Assembly: GCA_903892175.1 (NCBI GenBank)
Contig: CAITHK010000274.1
Coordinates: forward strand, 1 to 62,194
Reading direction: 5' to 3'
Source: an uncultured Burkholderiales bacterium
GTDB lineage: Bacteria; Pseudomonadota; Gammaproteobacteria; Burkholderiales; Burkholderiaceae_C
DNA: 62,194 nucleotides
Below the pieces are notes generated by a model. It was not told where the DNA came from. It searched no databases and worked only from the letters and a program-made list of their open reading frames with translations. The number at the start of each line of letters is the position of its first letter. Position 1 is the stretch's first letter. The position numbers were made by a program, and so were the translations under genes. Of this stretch, positions 1-9,354 are shown one piece after another.

Positions 1-2
1 AC

Positions 3-518
3 TCCGAAGCGCGCAAGCGTACCGGCGAGATCGACCAAGCTATCCTCGACGCGCCGAACATCAAGAAAGCCGAGCGCACAGCCGCCGGCAGGACTCTCTG
101 GAACCAGTTGCAGGAGCAGATTCACGAGTTCGTCCGCGAGATCACCGCGCAGCAGGACGCACAGGAGATTTACCGCGACCTGGGTGCCAAAGAAGCCACC
201 GGTGGCTTGGTCGATGCACACGTGAACGGTCGGGGGCGACCCTTTGACCAAGACGCCGTGAGCAAACGCCACATCCATGACGTCAAGTTCCAAATGGTCT
301 ATGTCTTGAAAGGCTGGAGCCGTGCCGAGTTTGAAGGCCATGGCGAGCACATGATGGTCGCGGGCAGTTGCTGGATTCAGCCCGCGGGCATCAAGCACAC
401 CGTGCTCGAATACTCCGACGACCTGGAAGTGCTGGAGATCATCATTCCAGGCACGTACGACACCTACAACGTCGAAGACATTCCGGTGGGCCACCCCGCC
501 CACGAGGGGTCCAAGTAA
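3..518 (+). CDS. Cupin-domain protein, 5'-truncated by window edge
   Basis: The reading frame is open from base 3, so the true start lies outside the window; an internal TTG at 108 is an unlikely start. The first ~35 visible residues are a charged helical segment of unknown identity. From about residue 50 a single-domain cupin follows, with His residues in an RHIHD-type motif, a conserved FQMVYVLKGW strand, and a second motif around PAGIKH. It is clearly related to the complete cupin at 13420-13854 (shared YRDLG, LKGW and late EI(I/V) strand pattern). Its stop is immediately followed by the ATG of the next gene, so it belongs to the cassette running to 3879. Cupins of this kind bind a metal and may be dioxygenases, isomerases or sensors; the substrate is not evident. 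Confidence 0.75.
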   Translation, partial: SEARKRTGEIDQAILDAPNIKKAERTAAGRTLWNQLQEQIHEFVREITAQQDAQEIYRDLGAKEATGGLVDAHVNGRGRPFDQDAVSKRHIHDVKFQMVYVLKGWSRAEFEGHGEHMMVAGSCWIQPAGIKHTVLEYSDDLEVLEIIIPGTYDTYNVEDIPVGHPAHEGSK

Positions 519-1244
519 ATGGCGGGCCGACTCAGTGGCCGTTGTGCCTTGGTGACAGGGGCCAGTGCTGGCATTGGCCACGCCACCGCCTTGGCGTTGG
601 CACGCGAGGGCGCGAACCTGATCGTCACCGGGCGGCGCGACGCCGAGCTGCTAGCCCTGTGCCAGGCCTGTCAGACCTTGGGCGTGCAAGCGCAAGCCAT
701 GGCAGGTGACTTGCAAGAAGAAGCCTTTGTGCAGGCTCTGGCCGCTGCGTCTGCACAGGCCGACATCTTTGTCAACAACGCGGGAGTGTTGACCTATGCA
801 CCGCTGGTGGAACTCACGCCCGCGCAAGTGCACGCCATGTTCAATGTCAATGTGCTGGCCAGCATCCGCATCAGCCAGTTGGTGGGTGCGGCCATGGCGG
901 CACGCGGCCACGGCCACATCGTGGTCATGACCTCGCTGTCGGCGCGCAACATCAACCGTTTGTCGGCGGTGTACGGTGCCACCAAGCACGCCATGTCGGG
1001 TATTGCCAAAGGCTTGCGCATCGAGCTCAAAGGTCAGGGCATCAAGGTGACCGAAATTGCCCCGGGCATGGTGGACACCGCGATTCGCGATGGCAACGAC
1101 CACCCCGAAGCCATTGCTGCCGTGACCTCACGCACCTACGCGCCGCTCACCCCCGAAGACGTGGCCGACTCGGTGGTCTACGCTGTGTGCACGCCCGACA
1201 CCTGTTGCCCCGACTTGATCGAGCTGCGCCCCACGCGCGCTTGA
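519..1244 (+). CDS. Short-chain dehydrogenase/reductase (classical SDR)
   Basis: 241 residues, the usual length for a classical SDR oxidoreductase. The Rossmann glycine motif TGASAGIG is at residues 13-20, NNAG at 86-89, the catalytic Ser near 139 and YxxxK as Tyr152/Lys156, so the active site looks complete. The Arg residues after the second beta strand (TGRR) suggest NADP(H) preference. The ATG follows directly on the stop of the cupin gene and the stop overlaps an ATG of the following SDR frame, so the genes are probably translationally coupled. The likely role is oxidation or reduction of a hydroxyl/keto group in a small-molecule catabolic pathway; the substrate cannot be named from sequence. 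Confidence 0.9.
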   Translation: MAGRLSGRCALVTGASAGIGHATALALAREGANLIVTGRRDAELLALCQACQTLGVQAQAMAGDLQEEAFVQALAAASAQADIFVNNAGVLTYAPLVELTPAQVHAMFNVNVLASIRISQLVGAAMAARGHGHIVVMTSLSARNINRLSAVYGATKHAMSGIAKGLRIELKGQGIKVTEIAPGMVDTAIRDGNDHPEAIAAVTSRTYAPLTPEDVADSVVYAVCTPDTCCPDLIELRPTRA

Positions 1245-1267
1245 TGAGTGGAACCAGAAAGTACCCG

Positions 1268-2062
1268 ATGGATTTACAACTGGCTGGACGCACGGTCTTG
1301 GTCACCGGTGCCTCGCGTGGCATTGGCCGCGCGGTGGCCGAAGCCTTTGCCGCAGAGGGCTGTGCCTTGCGCTTGGTGGCACGCAGCGCCGAAGGCTTGC
1401 ATGCCTTGCAACACGACCTCAGCACGCGCTTTGGGGTGGAGGTACAAACCTTGGCTCTGGACCTGGCGCAAGCCGGTTCGGTGGAACGCATGGTGGACGC
1501 CTTTTCAGAGGTCGATGTGGTCATCAACAACGCCGGGGCCACCCCGCGTGGTGATGTGGTGGAACTCGATGACGAGGCCTGGCGCGCCGGCTGGGAGCTC
1601 AAAGTGTTTGGCTACATCAACACCACCCGCGCTTACTACCGCCGCATGCGTGCGCGGGGCAACGGCGTGATCCTCAACATCATTGGCCTGGGCGCTGAAA
1701 AGCTCGACCACAGCTATGCCGCAGGCTCGACGGGCAACGCCGCCTTGGTGGCCTTCACGCGCTCGGTGGGCAGCATCAGCCTGGACTTTGGCGTGCGTGT
1801 CTTGGGCGTCAACCCCGGCTGGGTGGAAACCGACAAAGCCATTGCGTCGTTGCGCCGTCGCAGCCAAGAAGGTTGCGGTGACCCCGAGCGTTGGCGCGAG
1901 GCCTTGGTGGGGCACCCCGGTGGTCGGCTGATTCAGCCTCGTGAAGTGGCCGACATGGTGTGCCTGCTGGCCTCGTCGCGGGCCAGCGCGGTGTGCGGCA
2001 CGGTGGTGTCCATCGACGGCGGCTATGGCGCACGCGCCTATCCCAAACCCGCCGCGTTTTAA
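1268..2062 (+). CDS. SDR-family protein with degenerate active site
   Basis: 264 residues from the ATG at 1268; an in-frame ATG at 1244, overlapping the preceding stop as TGATG, would add 8 residues. I prefer 1268 because SDR relatives usually begin just before the MDLxLxGR segment. TGASRGIG and NNAG motifs are clear, so the cofactor fold is intact. The catalytic region does not fit YxxxK: where SDRs read YxASKAAL, this protein reads AGSTGNAAL, with Asn in the lysine position and Gly in the tyrosine position. A subset of SDRs is known to share this GNA-type substitution. It probably binds NAD(P), but its chemistry may be non-classical. It is second of two adjacent SDRs in the cassette. Confidence 0.85.
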   Translation: MDLQLAGRTVLVTGASRGIGRAVAEAFAAEGCALRLVARSAEGLHALQHDLSTRFGVEVQTLALDLAQAGSVERMVDAFSEVDVVINNAGATPRGDVVELDDEAWRAGWELKVFGYINTTRAYYRRMRARGNGVILNIIGLGAEKLDHSYAAGSTGNAALVAFTRSVGSISLDFGVRVLGVNPGWVETDKAIASLRRRSQEGCGDPERWREALVGHPGGRLIQPREVADMVCLLASSRASAVCGTVVSIDGGYGARAYPKPAAF

Positions 2063-2079
2063 TTTTCAGGAGGTCTTCT

Positions 2080-2874
2080 ATGCCACAGGTCAAAGTGGGT
2101 GACATTCAAATGAACTACACCGTCCAAGGCGAGGGCGAGTGGTTGGTCATGGTCGGCGGTTACGCCAGTGGCAACTGGTCGTCGTGGGGGGCGCAGCTCA
2201 TGCGGGCGGCGCAAGACTTCCAGGTCTTGGCCTTTGACAACCGAGGCATTGGCGGCACCGACGCCCCCGATATGCCCTACACCACGCAGATGCTCGGGGC
2301 CGATGCCTTGGGGCTGATGGACCAATTGGGCATTGAGCGCGCGCATGTCTTGGGCAAGTCCTTGGGCGGTGCCATTGCGCAGCAGATGGTGTTGCAGCAA
2401 CCCCAGCGCGTGCGCAGCCTGGCCATGACCTCCACCTTTGGCAAGCTGGGCCCACGCGGTCACGACATGGTGAGCTGGTGGCTTGGCTCGGCCCAAGCCA
2501 TGGGGGTGAACCGCTGTTTCTTGGCCGGTTTGCTGACCTACTTTTACAGCGAGGCCTACTACGAGCAGCACCACGAAAAAATCCATGCCTCGGTCGACGC
2601 CATGCTGCAAGTCAACCGCCCGCTGCACGGCTACCTCAACACTGGCAATGCCTTGCTGACGCACGATGTGATGGCGCGTTTGGGCGAGATCACCTGCCCC
2701 ACGCAAATCTTGATTGGCAAGAACGACATCATCACCACCGTCGAGCACAGCCAGGCCTTGGCCGCCGCCATACCGAATGCCGAGTTGCGGGTGTACGAAG
2801 ACACCTGGCACGGCTTCATGAGTGAGCGCCCCGAGGCGTTTGAGGCCATGTTGCAATTTTTCAAACAACACTGA
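2080..2874 (+). CDS. Alpha/beta hydrolase
   Basis: 264 residues from the ATG at 2080, preceded by a strong Shine-Dalgarno sequence AGGAGG at 2068-2073; longer in-frame starts upstream would lie inside the SDR gene. Features of the family are a nucleophile elbow GKSLGG with Ser94, the early DNRGIGGTDAP segment typical of enol-lactonase and C-C bond hydrolase relatives, a late GKND loop likely to hold the acid, and His244 in DTWHGF. The protein resembles PcaD-type enol-lactonases in architecture, but specificity is unproven. It is in the same orientation and operon as the two SDRs and the Bug receptor, supporting a ring-cleavage or lactone/ester catabolic module. Confidence 0.85.
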   Translation: MPQVKVGDIQMNYTVQGEGEWLVMVGGYASGNWSSWGAQLMRAAQDFQVLAFDNRGIGGTDAPDMPYTTQMLGADALGLMDQLGIERAHVLGKSLGGAIAQQMVLQQPQRVRSLAMTSTFGKLGPRGHDMVSWWLGSAQAMGVNRCFLAGLLTYFYSEAYYEQHHEKIHASVDAMLQVNRPLHGYLNTGNALLTHDVMARLGEITCPTQILIGKNDIITTVEHSQALAAAIPNAELRVYEDTWHGFMSERPEAFEAMLQFFKQH

Positions 2875-2898
2875 GCTCACCGTTCAAGGAGATTCCCA

Positions 2899-3879
2899 AT
2901 GACCGCGACTTCTTCACACCGTTTGACGCGCGGTTTGTTGTGCCTACTGGCCGGCAGCGTGTTGGCGTGCAGCGCGTTAGCGCAAAACTGGCCCACCAAG
3001 CCCATCAAGATCATCTTGCCCTTTGCAGCAGGTGGAGGCGGCGACACGGTGATGCGCCCGATCTCGCAAAAACTCTCCGAGGCCTTGGGTCAACAGGTGG
3101 TGCTCGAAAACATCGCAGGCGCAGGCGGGGCCTTGGGCATGCGTGCCGCCATCCGTGTGCCCACCGATGGCCACACCTTTGTGATGATCTCCAACACCCA
3201 CGCCATCATTGAGACCTTGCAACCCAATTTGGGCTATGTGACCTTGAAAGACTTTGTGCCTGTCTCCTTCATGGCCTCGCTGCCACTGGTGCTGGTGGTC
3301 AACCCGAACTTGCCCGTCAAGACCACGCAAGAGCTGCTGGCCTATGACAAACAACACCCTGGCAAGCTCAATTACGCGTCGTCGGGCAGCGGCACCATCT
3401 ACCACCTGGTGACCGAGCAGTTCAAGTACATGACCGGCAGCCAGATGACCCACGTGCCCTACAAGTCCAGTGCGGTGGCGCGCACTGATGTGATCAGCGG
3501 GCAGGTGGATTTGATGATCGATGGCCTGGCCACCATGAAGCCCTTTATCGAGTCGGGCCGCGTGCGCGCCTTGGGCGTGGGTGCTGCCACACGCCATCCG
3601 CATTTGCCCAACGTGCCGCCGGTGGCCGATGCCGTGCCGGGCTTCAACGAAGACGCGTGGGTGGGCATGATGGCCCCGGCTGGCACGCCGCAGGTGGCCG
3701 TGGATCGCATGAGTGCGGAGATTGGCAAGCTGCTGGCCAACCCCGAGGTGCGCAAGATCTACACCGACCAAGGCATGACGGTTCAGGGTACGACACCGGC
3801 TGCATTTGGTGTGACCGTCAAAAACGACATTGACAAATGGGCCCACATCATCAAAACAGCCAAAGTCAAACCGGACTGA
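2899..3879 (+). CDS. Bug/TctC-family periplasmic receptor
   Basis: 326 residues, standard for the Bug (tripartite tricarboxylate receptor, TctC) family. An N-terminal signal peptide ends near CSALAQ, followed by the hallmark WPTKPIKIILPFAAGGGGDTVMRP segment near residues 30-50, and later the YASSGSGT and HVPYK motifs of the ligand pocket. AAGG and the following Asp usually contact carboxylate or amide ligands. A GGAG ribosome site lies at 2888-2891. It ends the cassette 519-3879 and probably captures that pathway's substrate. No TctA/TctB membrane genes are adjacent, as is usual for orphan Bug receptors of Burkholderiales. Confidence 0.93.
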   Translation: MTATSSHRLTRGLLCLLAGSVLACSALAQNWPTKPIKIILPFAAGGGGDTVMRPISQKLSEALGQQVVLENIAGAGGALGMRAAIRVPTDGHTFVMISNTHAIIETLQPNLGYVTLKDFVPVSFMASLPLVLVVNPNLPVKTTQELLAYDKQHPGKLNYASSGSGTIYHLVTEQFKYMTGSQMTHVPYKSSAVARTDVISGQVDLMIDGLATMKPFIESGRVRALGVGAATRHPHLPNVPPVADAVPGFNEDAWVGMMAPAGTPQVAVDRMSAEIGKLLANPEVRKIYTDQGMTVQGTTPAAFGVTVKNDIDKWAHIIKTAKVKPD

Positions 3880-3907
3880 GCATCTCCCCGACGGCCATTT
3901 GCGGGGC

Positions 3908-5053
3908 TCACTGCGCCGTGCAGTGCACCGTGATCTTGGCGGCAGCCGCCCGCGCACGCGCCAAGGCGTTGCTGTTTTTGGCCAGCGCCACCGCCATGCG
4001 GCGGTAGGGGCGGGTGGTGGGTTTGCCAAACAAACGCACATCCACGCCGGGTTCGCTCAAAGCCTCGGCCACACCCGTGAAGGTGGGCGCGGTGCCGTTT
4101 TGCGTGGCCAGCACCACGGCACTGGCGCCTTCGACGGTGTCGATCTGAGGAATGGGCAAGCCCAAAATGGCACGTGCATGCAAGTCGAACTCGCTCAGGT
4201 TCTGGCTGATCAAGGTCACCATGCCGGTGTCGTGCGGACGTGGGCTGAGTTCGCTGAAGATCACTTCGTTGTTGGTCACGAAAAACTCCACGCCAAACAA
4301 ACCTGCCCCGCCCAAATCGGAGGTCACTTTTTCTGCCATGTCTTGGGCAGCTTTCAGGTAGGCCGCTGCCATGGGCTGGGGTTGCCAGCTGTACTGGTAG
4401 TCTCCGCGCTCTTGCACGTGGCCAATGGGGGCGCAAAACAAGGTGGGACCGCTGCGTTGGCGAATGGTCAGCAAGGTGATTTCAAAATCAAACGCGATGA
4501 ACTCTTCGACGATCACTTTTTTGCGGTCGCCTCGCATGCCTTGGCAGGCGTAGTCCCAGCTGCTTGGAATGTCGGCTGCCGTCTTGGCCACGCTTTGGCC
4601 TTTGCCCGATGAGCTCATCACCGGCTTGATCACCACCGGAAACCCAATCGCTTCGGCTTGTGCCAGCAGCTCTTGGGCCGACTCGGCATAGCTGAACTTG
4701 GCGGTGCGCACGCCCAGGCCCACGGCCACGTCGCGGATGCGGTCACGGTTCATGGTCAGGTTGGTGGCGCGTGCGCTGGGGATGACTTCAAAGCCTTCTT
4801 GCTCCACCTCCAGCAGCACTTCGGTGCGGATGGCTTCGATCTCGGGCACGATCAAGTCGGGCTGGTGCTGCGCAATGGCGGCGCGCAAGGGCGCTTCTTC
4901 GAGCATGTTGAACACGCAACTCTCATCGGCCACCTGCATGGCCGGTGCGCCCGCGTAACTGTCGCAGGCCACCACGTAGCAACCGAGGCGTTTGGCGCTG
5001 ATGACAAACTCTTTGCCGAGTTCACCCGAGCCGAGGAGGAGGATTTTTTTCAT
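3908..5053 (-). CDS. purT: Formate-dependent GAR transformylase PurT
   Basis: 381 residues, slightly shorter than the ~390-residue E. coli enzyme. PurT is an ATP-grasp ligase that uses formate and ATP to formylate glycinamide ribonucleotide in purine synthesis. The N-terminal nucleotide-binding fold begins [13 protein letters not shown]; the ATP-grasp core includes [26 protein letters not shown] and the late [13 protein letters not shown] metal/phosphate segment, which is characteristic of PurT. It converges with the Bug gene at 2899-3879 with a 28-bp gap. It lies downstream of the efflux cassette on the same strand after about 86 bp, so co-transcription is possible but not needed. Confidence 0.95.
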   Translation of the reverse strand: MKKILLLGSGELGKEFVISAKRLGCYVVACDSYAGAPAMQVADESCVFNMLEEAPLRAAIAQHQPDLIVPEIEAIRTEVLLEVEQEGFEVIPSARATNLTMNRDRIRDVAVGLGVRTAKFSYAESAQELLAQAEAIGFPVVIKPVMSSSGKGQSVAKTAADIPSSWDYACQGMRGDRKKVIVEEFIAFDFEITLLTIRQRSGPTLFCAPIGHVQERGDYQYSWQPQPMAAAYLKAAQDMAEKVTSDLGGAGLFGVEFFVTNNEVIFSELSPRPHDTGMVTLISQNLSEFDLHARAILGLPIPQIDTVEGASAVVLATQNGTAPTFTGVAEALSEPGVDVRLFGKPTTRPYRRMAVALAKNSNALARARAAAAKITVHCTAQ

Positions 5054-5139
5054 GGCGTGTGTCTGAACAAAAGATCAAGCGCGAATTATTGACCGCAGCC
5101 TGTGCGTGCTCGTATACAGAAACTCGCCAGGGCGTTGGA

Positions 5140-6090
5140 TCAGCGCACGCAGTAAAAGTACACCTCTTGGTAGTTCACATCTTCGGGGTGACGCACGGGG
5201 CTGGGGTTGCGGGTGTCGGGCGACAGCACGTGGCTGTTGGCCATGGCCCAGAGCTTGTGGTCCAGCGATACACCGCCGCTCCAGTCGCCCAAGATCGACA
5301 GGTACTCGTATTCTTTTTCGCTGGGCAAGCGCGCCTTGATCATGGCGCAGGCGTCTTCGGCAATTTTGGGGGTTGGCGCTTTGTTGATTGAGCTCCCCGG
5401 TGCGCCCACCAACACCAAGAAGCGATCCCCCATGGAAATGACCGTGGGGAAACTGGTGCGCTGAAAGTGCCGCACCATCTGGACGGCGATGTTGCCCATC
5501 ACCGATTCGGGCTTGCCCTGGGCTTGAAAACTCACCGACTCACCGCGCGGCAGCACCACATGGAGGGTCACCAGCACATCGCCTTTGCAACCGGGTGAAT
5601 AGCTGTAGGTGCCCCAAACGAAACCTTTGACGCGCGACATTTGTTGCATGTCGGGCGTGTCAAAGCGTTTGTTGTCGCGCAAGGCTTCGAGAAACGCCAG
5701 CACCGGTGTGGGGTTGGCAAACTCCAAGCGCGTGTTCTCAGGGTTGAGGCCTTGCGACACCGCGTCGATGGAGGCTTTGAGACTGGCCTCCAAGGTCACG
5801 TCCATGCCTTGTCCGGCGCTGGCCATGGCTTTGTTCTTGTCAATCAAGGCGTCCACGGTGAGCAAAATCTCGATCGCGTCTTTCGAGTCCACACCCACTT
5901 GCACCAAGGCCTTGAGTTGGTTGGTGGCTTGGGCCGTCAAGTCGTTGCGGCTTTGACCGAAGGCGTCTTGGTACTGACACAGGTCTTGTCCGCGCACAAA
6001 CAACACAGTCGGCCAGAGGGTGATTTTTTCAATCGCCAATGCCGAAGCGCCTGCACACAAGAGCAGGGCAGAGAAGATGAGTTTGAGCAT
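5140..6090 (-). CDS. Secreted protein of unknown function
   Basis: 316 residues from the ATG at 6090; a TTG at 6099 would add three residues. A clear signal peptide (MLKLIFSALLLCAGASALA) precedes the mature region. The body contains helical, polar segments, a pair of cysteines near the start and more near the end, and no motif that I recognise. It begins 18 bp after the stop of the ABC ATPase gene on the same strand, so it is probably the last gene of the efflux operon and may be a periplasmic accessory or cargo of that transporter. Function is unknown. Confidence 0.75.
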   Translation of the reverse strand: MLKLIFSALLLCAGASALAIEKITLWPTVLFVRGQDLCQYQDAFGQSRNDLTAQATNQLKALVQVGVDSKDAIEILLTVDALIDKNKAMASAGQGMDVTLEASLKASIDAVSQGLNPENTRLEFANPTPVLAFLEALRDNKRFDTPDMQQMSRVKGFVWGTYSYSPGCKGDVLVTLHVVLPRGESVSFQAQGKPESVMGNIAVQMVRHFQRTSFPTVISMGDRFLVLVGAPGSSINKAPTPKIAEDACAMIKARLPSEKEYEYLSILGDWSGGVSLDHKLWAMANSHVLSPDTRNPSPVRHPEDVNYQEVYFYCVR

Positions 6091-6108
6091 GGGTGCCAAT
6101 CTGTTGCG

Positions 6109-6810
6109 TTAAATCACGCGGCCATCCACCACTTGGATGGTTTTGTCGCAGCGTGAGGCCAACTCGGGGTTGTGGGTGACAAACAGCACCGTGGTGCCTT
6201 GTTCATGGCTGACGCGGCGCAGCAGTTCAAACACTGTGTCGGCGCTTTTGCTGTCGAGGTTGCCGGTGGGCTCATCGGCCAGCAGCAGGGCCGGGTTCAT
6301 GGCCAGGGCACGGGCCACAGCCACGCGTTGTTGCTGGCCGCCCGAGAGGCTGCCCGCAGCCTGGTGGGCGAAGGAACTCAAGCCGACTTTGTCCAGCAGC
6401 TCTGCGGCGCGTTGGGCGATCTGTCGGTTTGGAAAACCCGCCGCTCCGAGCAAGGGCATCATCACGTTTTCTTGTGCGCTGAACGCATTGAGCAGGTGGT
6501 GGTGCTGAAACACAAAGCCTATGGCGTGGCCGCGCAAGCGTGTCAAGGCATGGTCGTCCAAGCCAGTGGTTTCTTCGCCGCCAATGGCCAGTTGGCCTTG
6601 GGTGGGGCGGTCCAACAAACCGATGATGTTGAGCAAGGTGCTTTTGCCCGAGCCCGAGGGGCCCATCACGCCACAAAACTCGCCTCGCTCCAGCGTCAAG
6701 TCGATGTGGTGCAGGATCTCGATCTCGTTGGGTTGACCCAGATTGAAGGATTTGCACACACCCTGCAATTGCAAGACCTGCGGTGTTGTGATGCGGGCGG
6801 TGCTATCCAC
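6109..6810 (-). CDS. ABC transporter ATP-binding protein (MacB/LolD class)
   Basis: 233 residues from a GTG at 6810, which overlaps the permease stop codon (GTGGATAG); an upstream ATG at 6858 would need a 56-bp overlap. Walker A is GPSGSGKS, the signature is LSGGQQQR, Walker B is [12 protein letters not shown], followed by the H-loop FVTHN. The PTGNLD ending is typical of the LolD/MacB/FtsE-type 'mechanotransmission' ATPases that work with FtsX-fold permeases. It energises the neighbouring permease, and with the adaptor at 8077-9321 forms a MacA/MacB-like export system split into separate ATPase and permease genes. Confidence 0.92.
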   Translation of the reverse strand: MDSTARITTPQVLQLQGVCKSFNLGQPNEIEILHHIDLTLERGEFCGVMGPSGSGKSTLLNIIGLLDRPTQGQLAIGGEETTGLDDHALTRLRGHAIGFVFQHHHLLNAFSAQENVMMPLLGAAGFPNRQIAQRAAELLDKVGLSSFAHQAAGSLSGGQQQRVAVARALAMNPALLLADEPTGNLDSKSADTVFELLRRVSHEQGTTVLFVTHNPELASRCDKTIQVVDGRVI

Positions 6811-8080
6811 GGATGGCCGCCACAGGGTCGAGGCGGGCTGCGCGCATGGCTGGCGCAAACGAAGCGGCCAGCCCCGTCACCGTGGCCAGCAACAAGGCGG
6901 TGGCAAACATCAGGGGTTCAAAGCTGATGGCAAACATCACGGTGCCGTCCGGGTTGCGTTGGGCTTGCATCCAGACCGCCAGCCCCAACCACCCCAGAAC
7001 GCTGCCTGCCAAGGCTCCGCCAAAGCCGAGCAATCCCCCTTGCAGTAAAAAAACACGCAAGATCTGCCCGCGCGTGATGCCCATGGCCCGCAAGATGCCA
7101 ATCTCGCGCGACTTTTGCACCACCGACACCACCAACACACTGGCAATGCCAAAGGCGACCGACAAACCCACAAACAAGCGAATGGCGGTGTTGGCGGTGG
7201 TTTGTGCGCTCACGGCGGCGAAAAACTGCTCATTGGTTTTGATCCAGCTGTCGGCTTGTACGCCGGTGAGTGCGGTGATGTGATGGGCCACCAGCTCTGC
7301 AGCGTACACATCGTGAACCGTCACATCCAGCGCCGTCACCCCGCCAGCCAAGCCCAACAGACTTTGGGCCGAGTGCAAGGTCATGAGGGTGGTGCGTTGG
7401 TTGGCGCCTTTGTTGCCCAAATCAAATATGCCGCTGATGGTGAGTGTGTTGGCGTTGCCATTGGCCGCCGTCACCCTGAGCTTGTCGCCCACCGACACGC
7501 CCAAGTCGCTGGCCAGTTCTGTGCCGATCAAGATGTCGTTGACGGTGAGGCGTGCGCTGCCGCGCACGATTTTTTCGGGCATCGGCACGATGCGAAAGTA
7601 CAGCTCGGGCTCGATGCCCACCACGCTGATGGCGCGGCTCGCATCGCCTCGCACCACCAAGGCCGACCCATTGGCGGCGGGAGAGACCACGCTGACTTCG
7701 GGCAAGGCCCTGATGAGCGCCGCCACACTTTGCCATTGGTCAATGCTCTTGAAGCGCTGCAGGGGAGACTGCACGATGCTGTCCTCTAAGGTTGGGTTGC
7801 CTGAATGGCCTAGGTTGGGCAATGCGCGCGCCACTTCTTTAGGCGGCAGCAGCTGGATGTGGGCCTGTCCTGTCAAGACGCGTTTGACAAAGTTGGCTTG
7901 CAGGCCGCTGAGCAAGGCCGACATGAACACAATCACGCCCACCCCTATCGCCACCCCGCCAATGATGAAGGCGGTTTGCACCCGTCCTTCACGCAAAAAC
8001 CGCAGGGCCACCCACCATTCAAACGGCATCCAAGACGACAAGCCCACCACGGCGTTCAGCGGGTGGGCTGGCGTGTTCAT
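6803..8080 (-). CDS. FtsX/MacB-type ABC permease
   Basis: 425 residues with one hydrophobic segment near the N-terminus ([19 protein letters not shown]), a large periplasmic domain (residues ~60-290), then three transmembrane helices in the last third, the standard topology of FtsX/MacB/LolC permeases. The ATG overlaps the stop of the membrane-fusion protein gene by 4 bp (ATGA), and its own stop overlaps the GTG of the ATPase gene, which is a tight three-gene operon. The likely role is ATP-driven transfer of a periplasmic substrate (peptide, lipid or lipoprotein) through a MacA-like adaptor. Confidence 0.9.
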   Translation of the reverse strand: MNTPAHPLNAVVGLSSWMPFEWWVALRFLREGRVQTAFIIGGVAIGVGVIVFMSALLSGLQANFVKRVLTGQAHIQLLPPKEVARALPNLGHSGNPTLEDSIVQSPLQRFKSIDQWQSVAALIRALPEVSVVSPAANGSALVVRGDASRAISVVGIEPELYFRIVPMPEKIVRGSARLTVNDILIGTELASDLGVSVGDKLRVTAANGNANTLTISGIFDLGNKGANQRTTLMTLHSAQSLLGLAGGVTALDVTVHDVYAAELVAHHITALTGVQADSWIKTNEQFFAAVSAQTTANTAIRLFVGLSVAFGIASVLVVSVVQKSREIGILRAMGITRGQILRVFLLQGGLLGFGGALAGSVLGWLGLAVWMQAQRNPDGTVMFAISFEPLMFATALLLATVTGLAASFAPAMRAARLDPVAAIRG

Positions 8081-9321
8081 TTCACGACCAGGGTCGAGAC
8101 GGGCCGAATGTGGGCTTTGTCGCTCACGCCTACGCTGGCAGTGGCTAAGACTTGGTCTTGAGCAACCAGCCCATCCAACACCTCGCTCAAGCCTTGGCTG
8201 CGCAGGCCCAATTTGACAGGGCTGCGAACCGCTTGACCTTTGACCACTTTGAAGACCCAGGGATCTTGGCTCTGCAAGTCGTGCACGGCTTCGGTCGGGA
8301 CCAGCACCGCTTGGCTGCGCTTGGCCACTTCAATGTCGACCGACACCGTCATGTCTTGCTGCAGATAAGTCGGCGGCTGTGTCACCCGTAGCTTGACCTC
8401 TACGGAGCCACGTTGGGCATCCACCCCGGGGTTGATGTAGACCAGCTCGGCCGTGAAGCGTTGGTCTGGGTAAGCGTCTGCAGAGACCTGTGCGGATTGG
8501 CCGAGTTTCAACAAATTCAAATGTTTCTCGTCTATTTGCACCACCAGCTGTGTTTCGCCCGCGGGCGACAACACCATCAAAACTTTGCCGGGCTGAACGG
8601 TGTCCCCCGCCTCCACGCTGCGGGCAATCAGCGTGCCCGCCACGGGGGCCAACACTTGGCTGTAGCGCCACCGGGATTTCGCCAGCTCTGCTCCGGCTTG
8701 CGCTTGCGACAAGGCGGATTCGGCCACGGCCATGTCACTTCCGCCGCTGCGGGCACTGCTGAGTTGTTCCTGCGCACTCTTGACTTGCGAGCGCATCACG
8801 TGTTCGGCACGCACGGACTCGTCCAGTGCCGCTTGCCCGATGAATCCTTGTTTGAACAAATCTTGTGTCCGTTGCAAACCGCGTGAGGCAGCATCTTGGT
8901 TGGCTTGTGCTTGCAGCAGCGCCTGCTCGGCCAAGGGAGCTTGCACCTCGCGCAGTTGCCGCAACTTGGCTTGCGCTTGGGTGACGGTCAGTTCTGCTTG
9001 CCGCGCATTGGCCGCCAACTCGGCGTCTTCCAATGCAATCAACACTTGCGCAGTGTGAACGGTTTGTCCTTCGTTGACAGGCACCGCTTTGACGGTGCCT
9101 GTGATCTGAACACCCAGCTCCACGCGGTGCGGGCTTTGGATACGGCCACTGGCCACCACGGTTTGCACAAAATCGCGCTGCACCACCCAGGCCACAGGCA
9201 TTTGAGGCCCTAAAAACCAACGCAGGCCGCCCCATGTCACCAGACACAAAAGCAGCAGTCCCCCCATGATTTGGTAACGGTAAGAACGCAGGTTGTGAAG
9301 CAGTGGCATGGTAAAGACCAT
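8077..9321 (-). CDS. HlyD/MacA-type membrane-fusion protein
   Basis: 414 residues from the ATG at 9321 (a second in-frame ATG at 9309 is also possible). An N-terminal membrane anchor (about residues 15-35) is followed by a lipoyl/barrel half (VELGVQITGTVKAVPVNEGQTV), a long alpha-hairpin rich in Ala/Gln, the second barrel half (VLAPVAGTLIARSVEAGDTVQPG) and beta-barrel domains. This is the periplasmic adaptor that would link the inner-membrane permease to an outer-membrane TolC-like channel, not seen here. It is first gene of the operon and faces the RNB ribonuclease gene with only 33 bp between starts. Confidence 0.9.
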   Translation of the reverse strand: MVFTMPLLHNLRSYRYQIMGGLLLLCLVTWGGLRWFLGPQMPVAWVVQRDFVQTVVASGRIQSPHRVELGVQITGTVKAVPVNEGQTVHTAQVLIALEDAELAANARQAELTVTQAQAKLRQLREVQAPLAEQALLQAQANQDAASRGLQRTQDLFKQGFIGQAALDESVRAEHVMRSQVKSAQEQLSSARSGGSDMAVAESALSQAQAGAELAKSRWRYSQVLAPVAGTLIARSVEAGDTVQPGKVLMVLSPAGETQLVVQIDEKHLNLLKLGQSAQVSADAYPDQRFTAELVYINPGVDAQRGSVEVKLRVTQPPTYLQQDMTVSVDIEVAKRSQAVLVPTEAVHDLQSQDPWVFKVVKGQAVRSPVKLGLRSQGLSEVLDGLVAQDQVLATASVGVSDKAHIRPVSTLVVK

Positions 9322-9354
9322 GATACGCCCGCAGGTAAACGTTACAGTTGTGAC

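Noticed and set aside
3880..3935. Hairpin CCCCG...CGGGG between the Bug and purT genes as terminator
   Set aside because: Stem is only five pairs with a long loop and no T-run.
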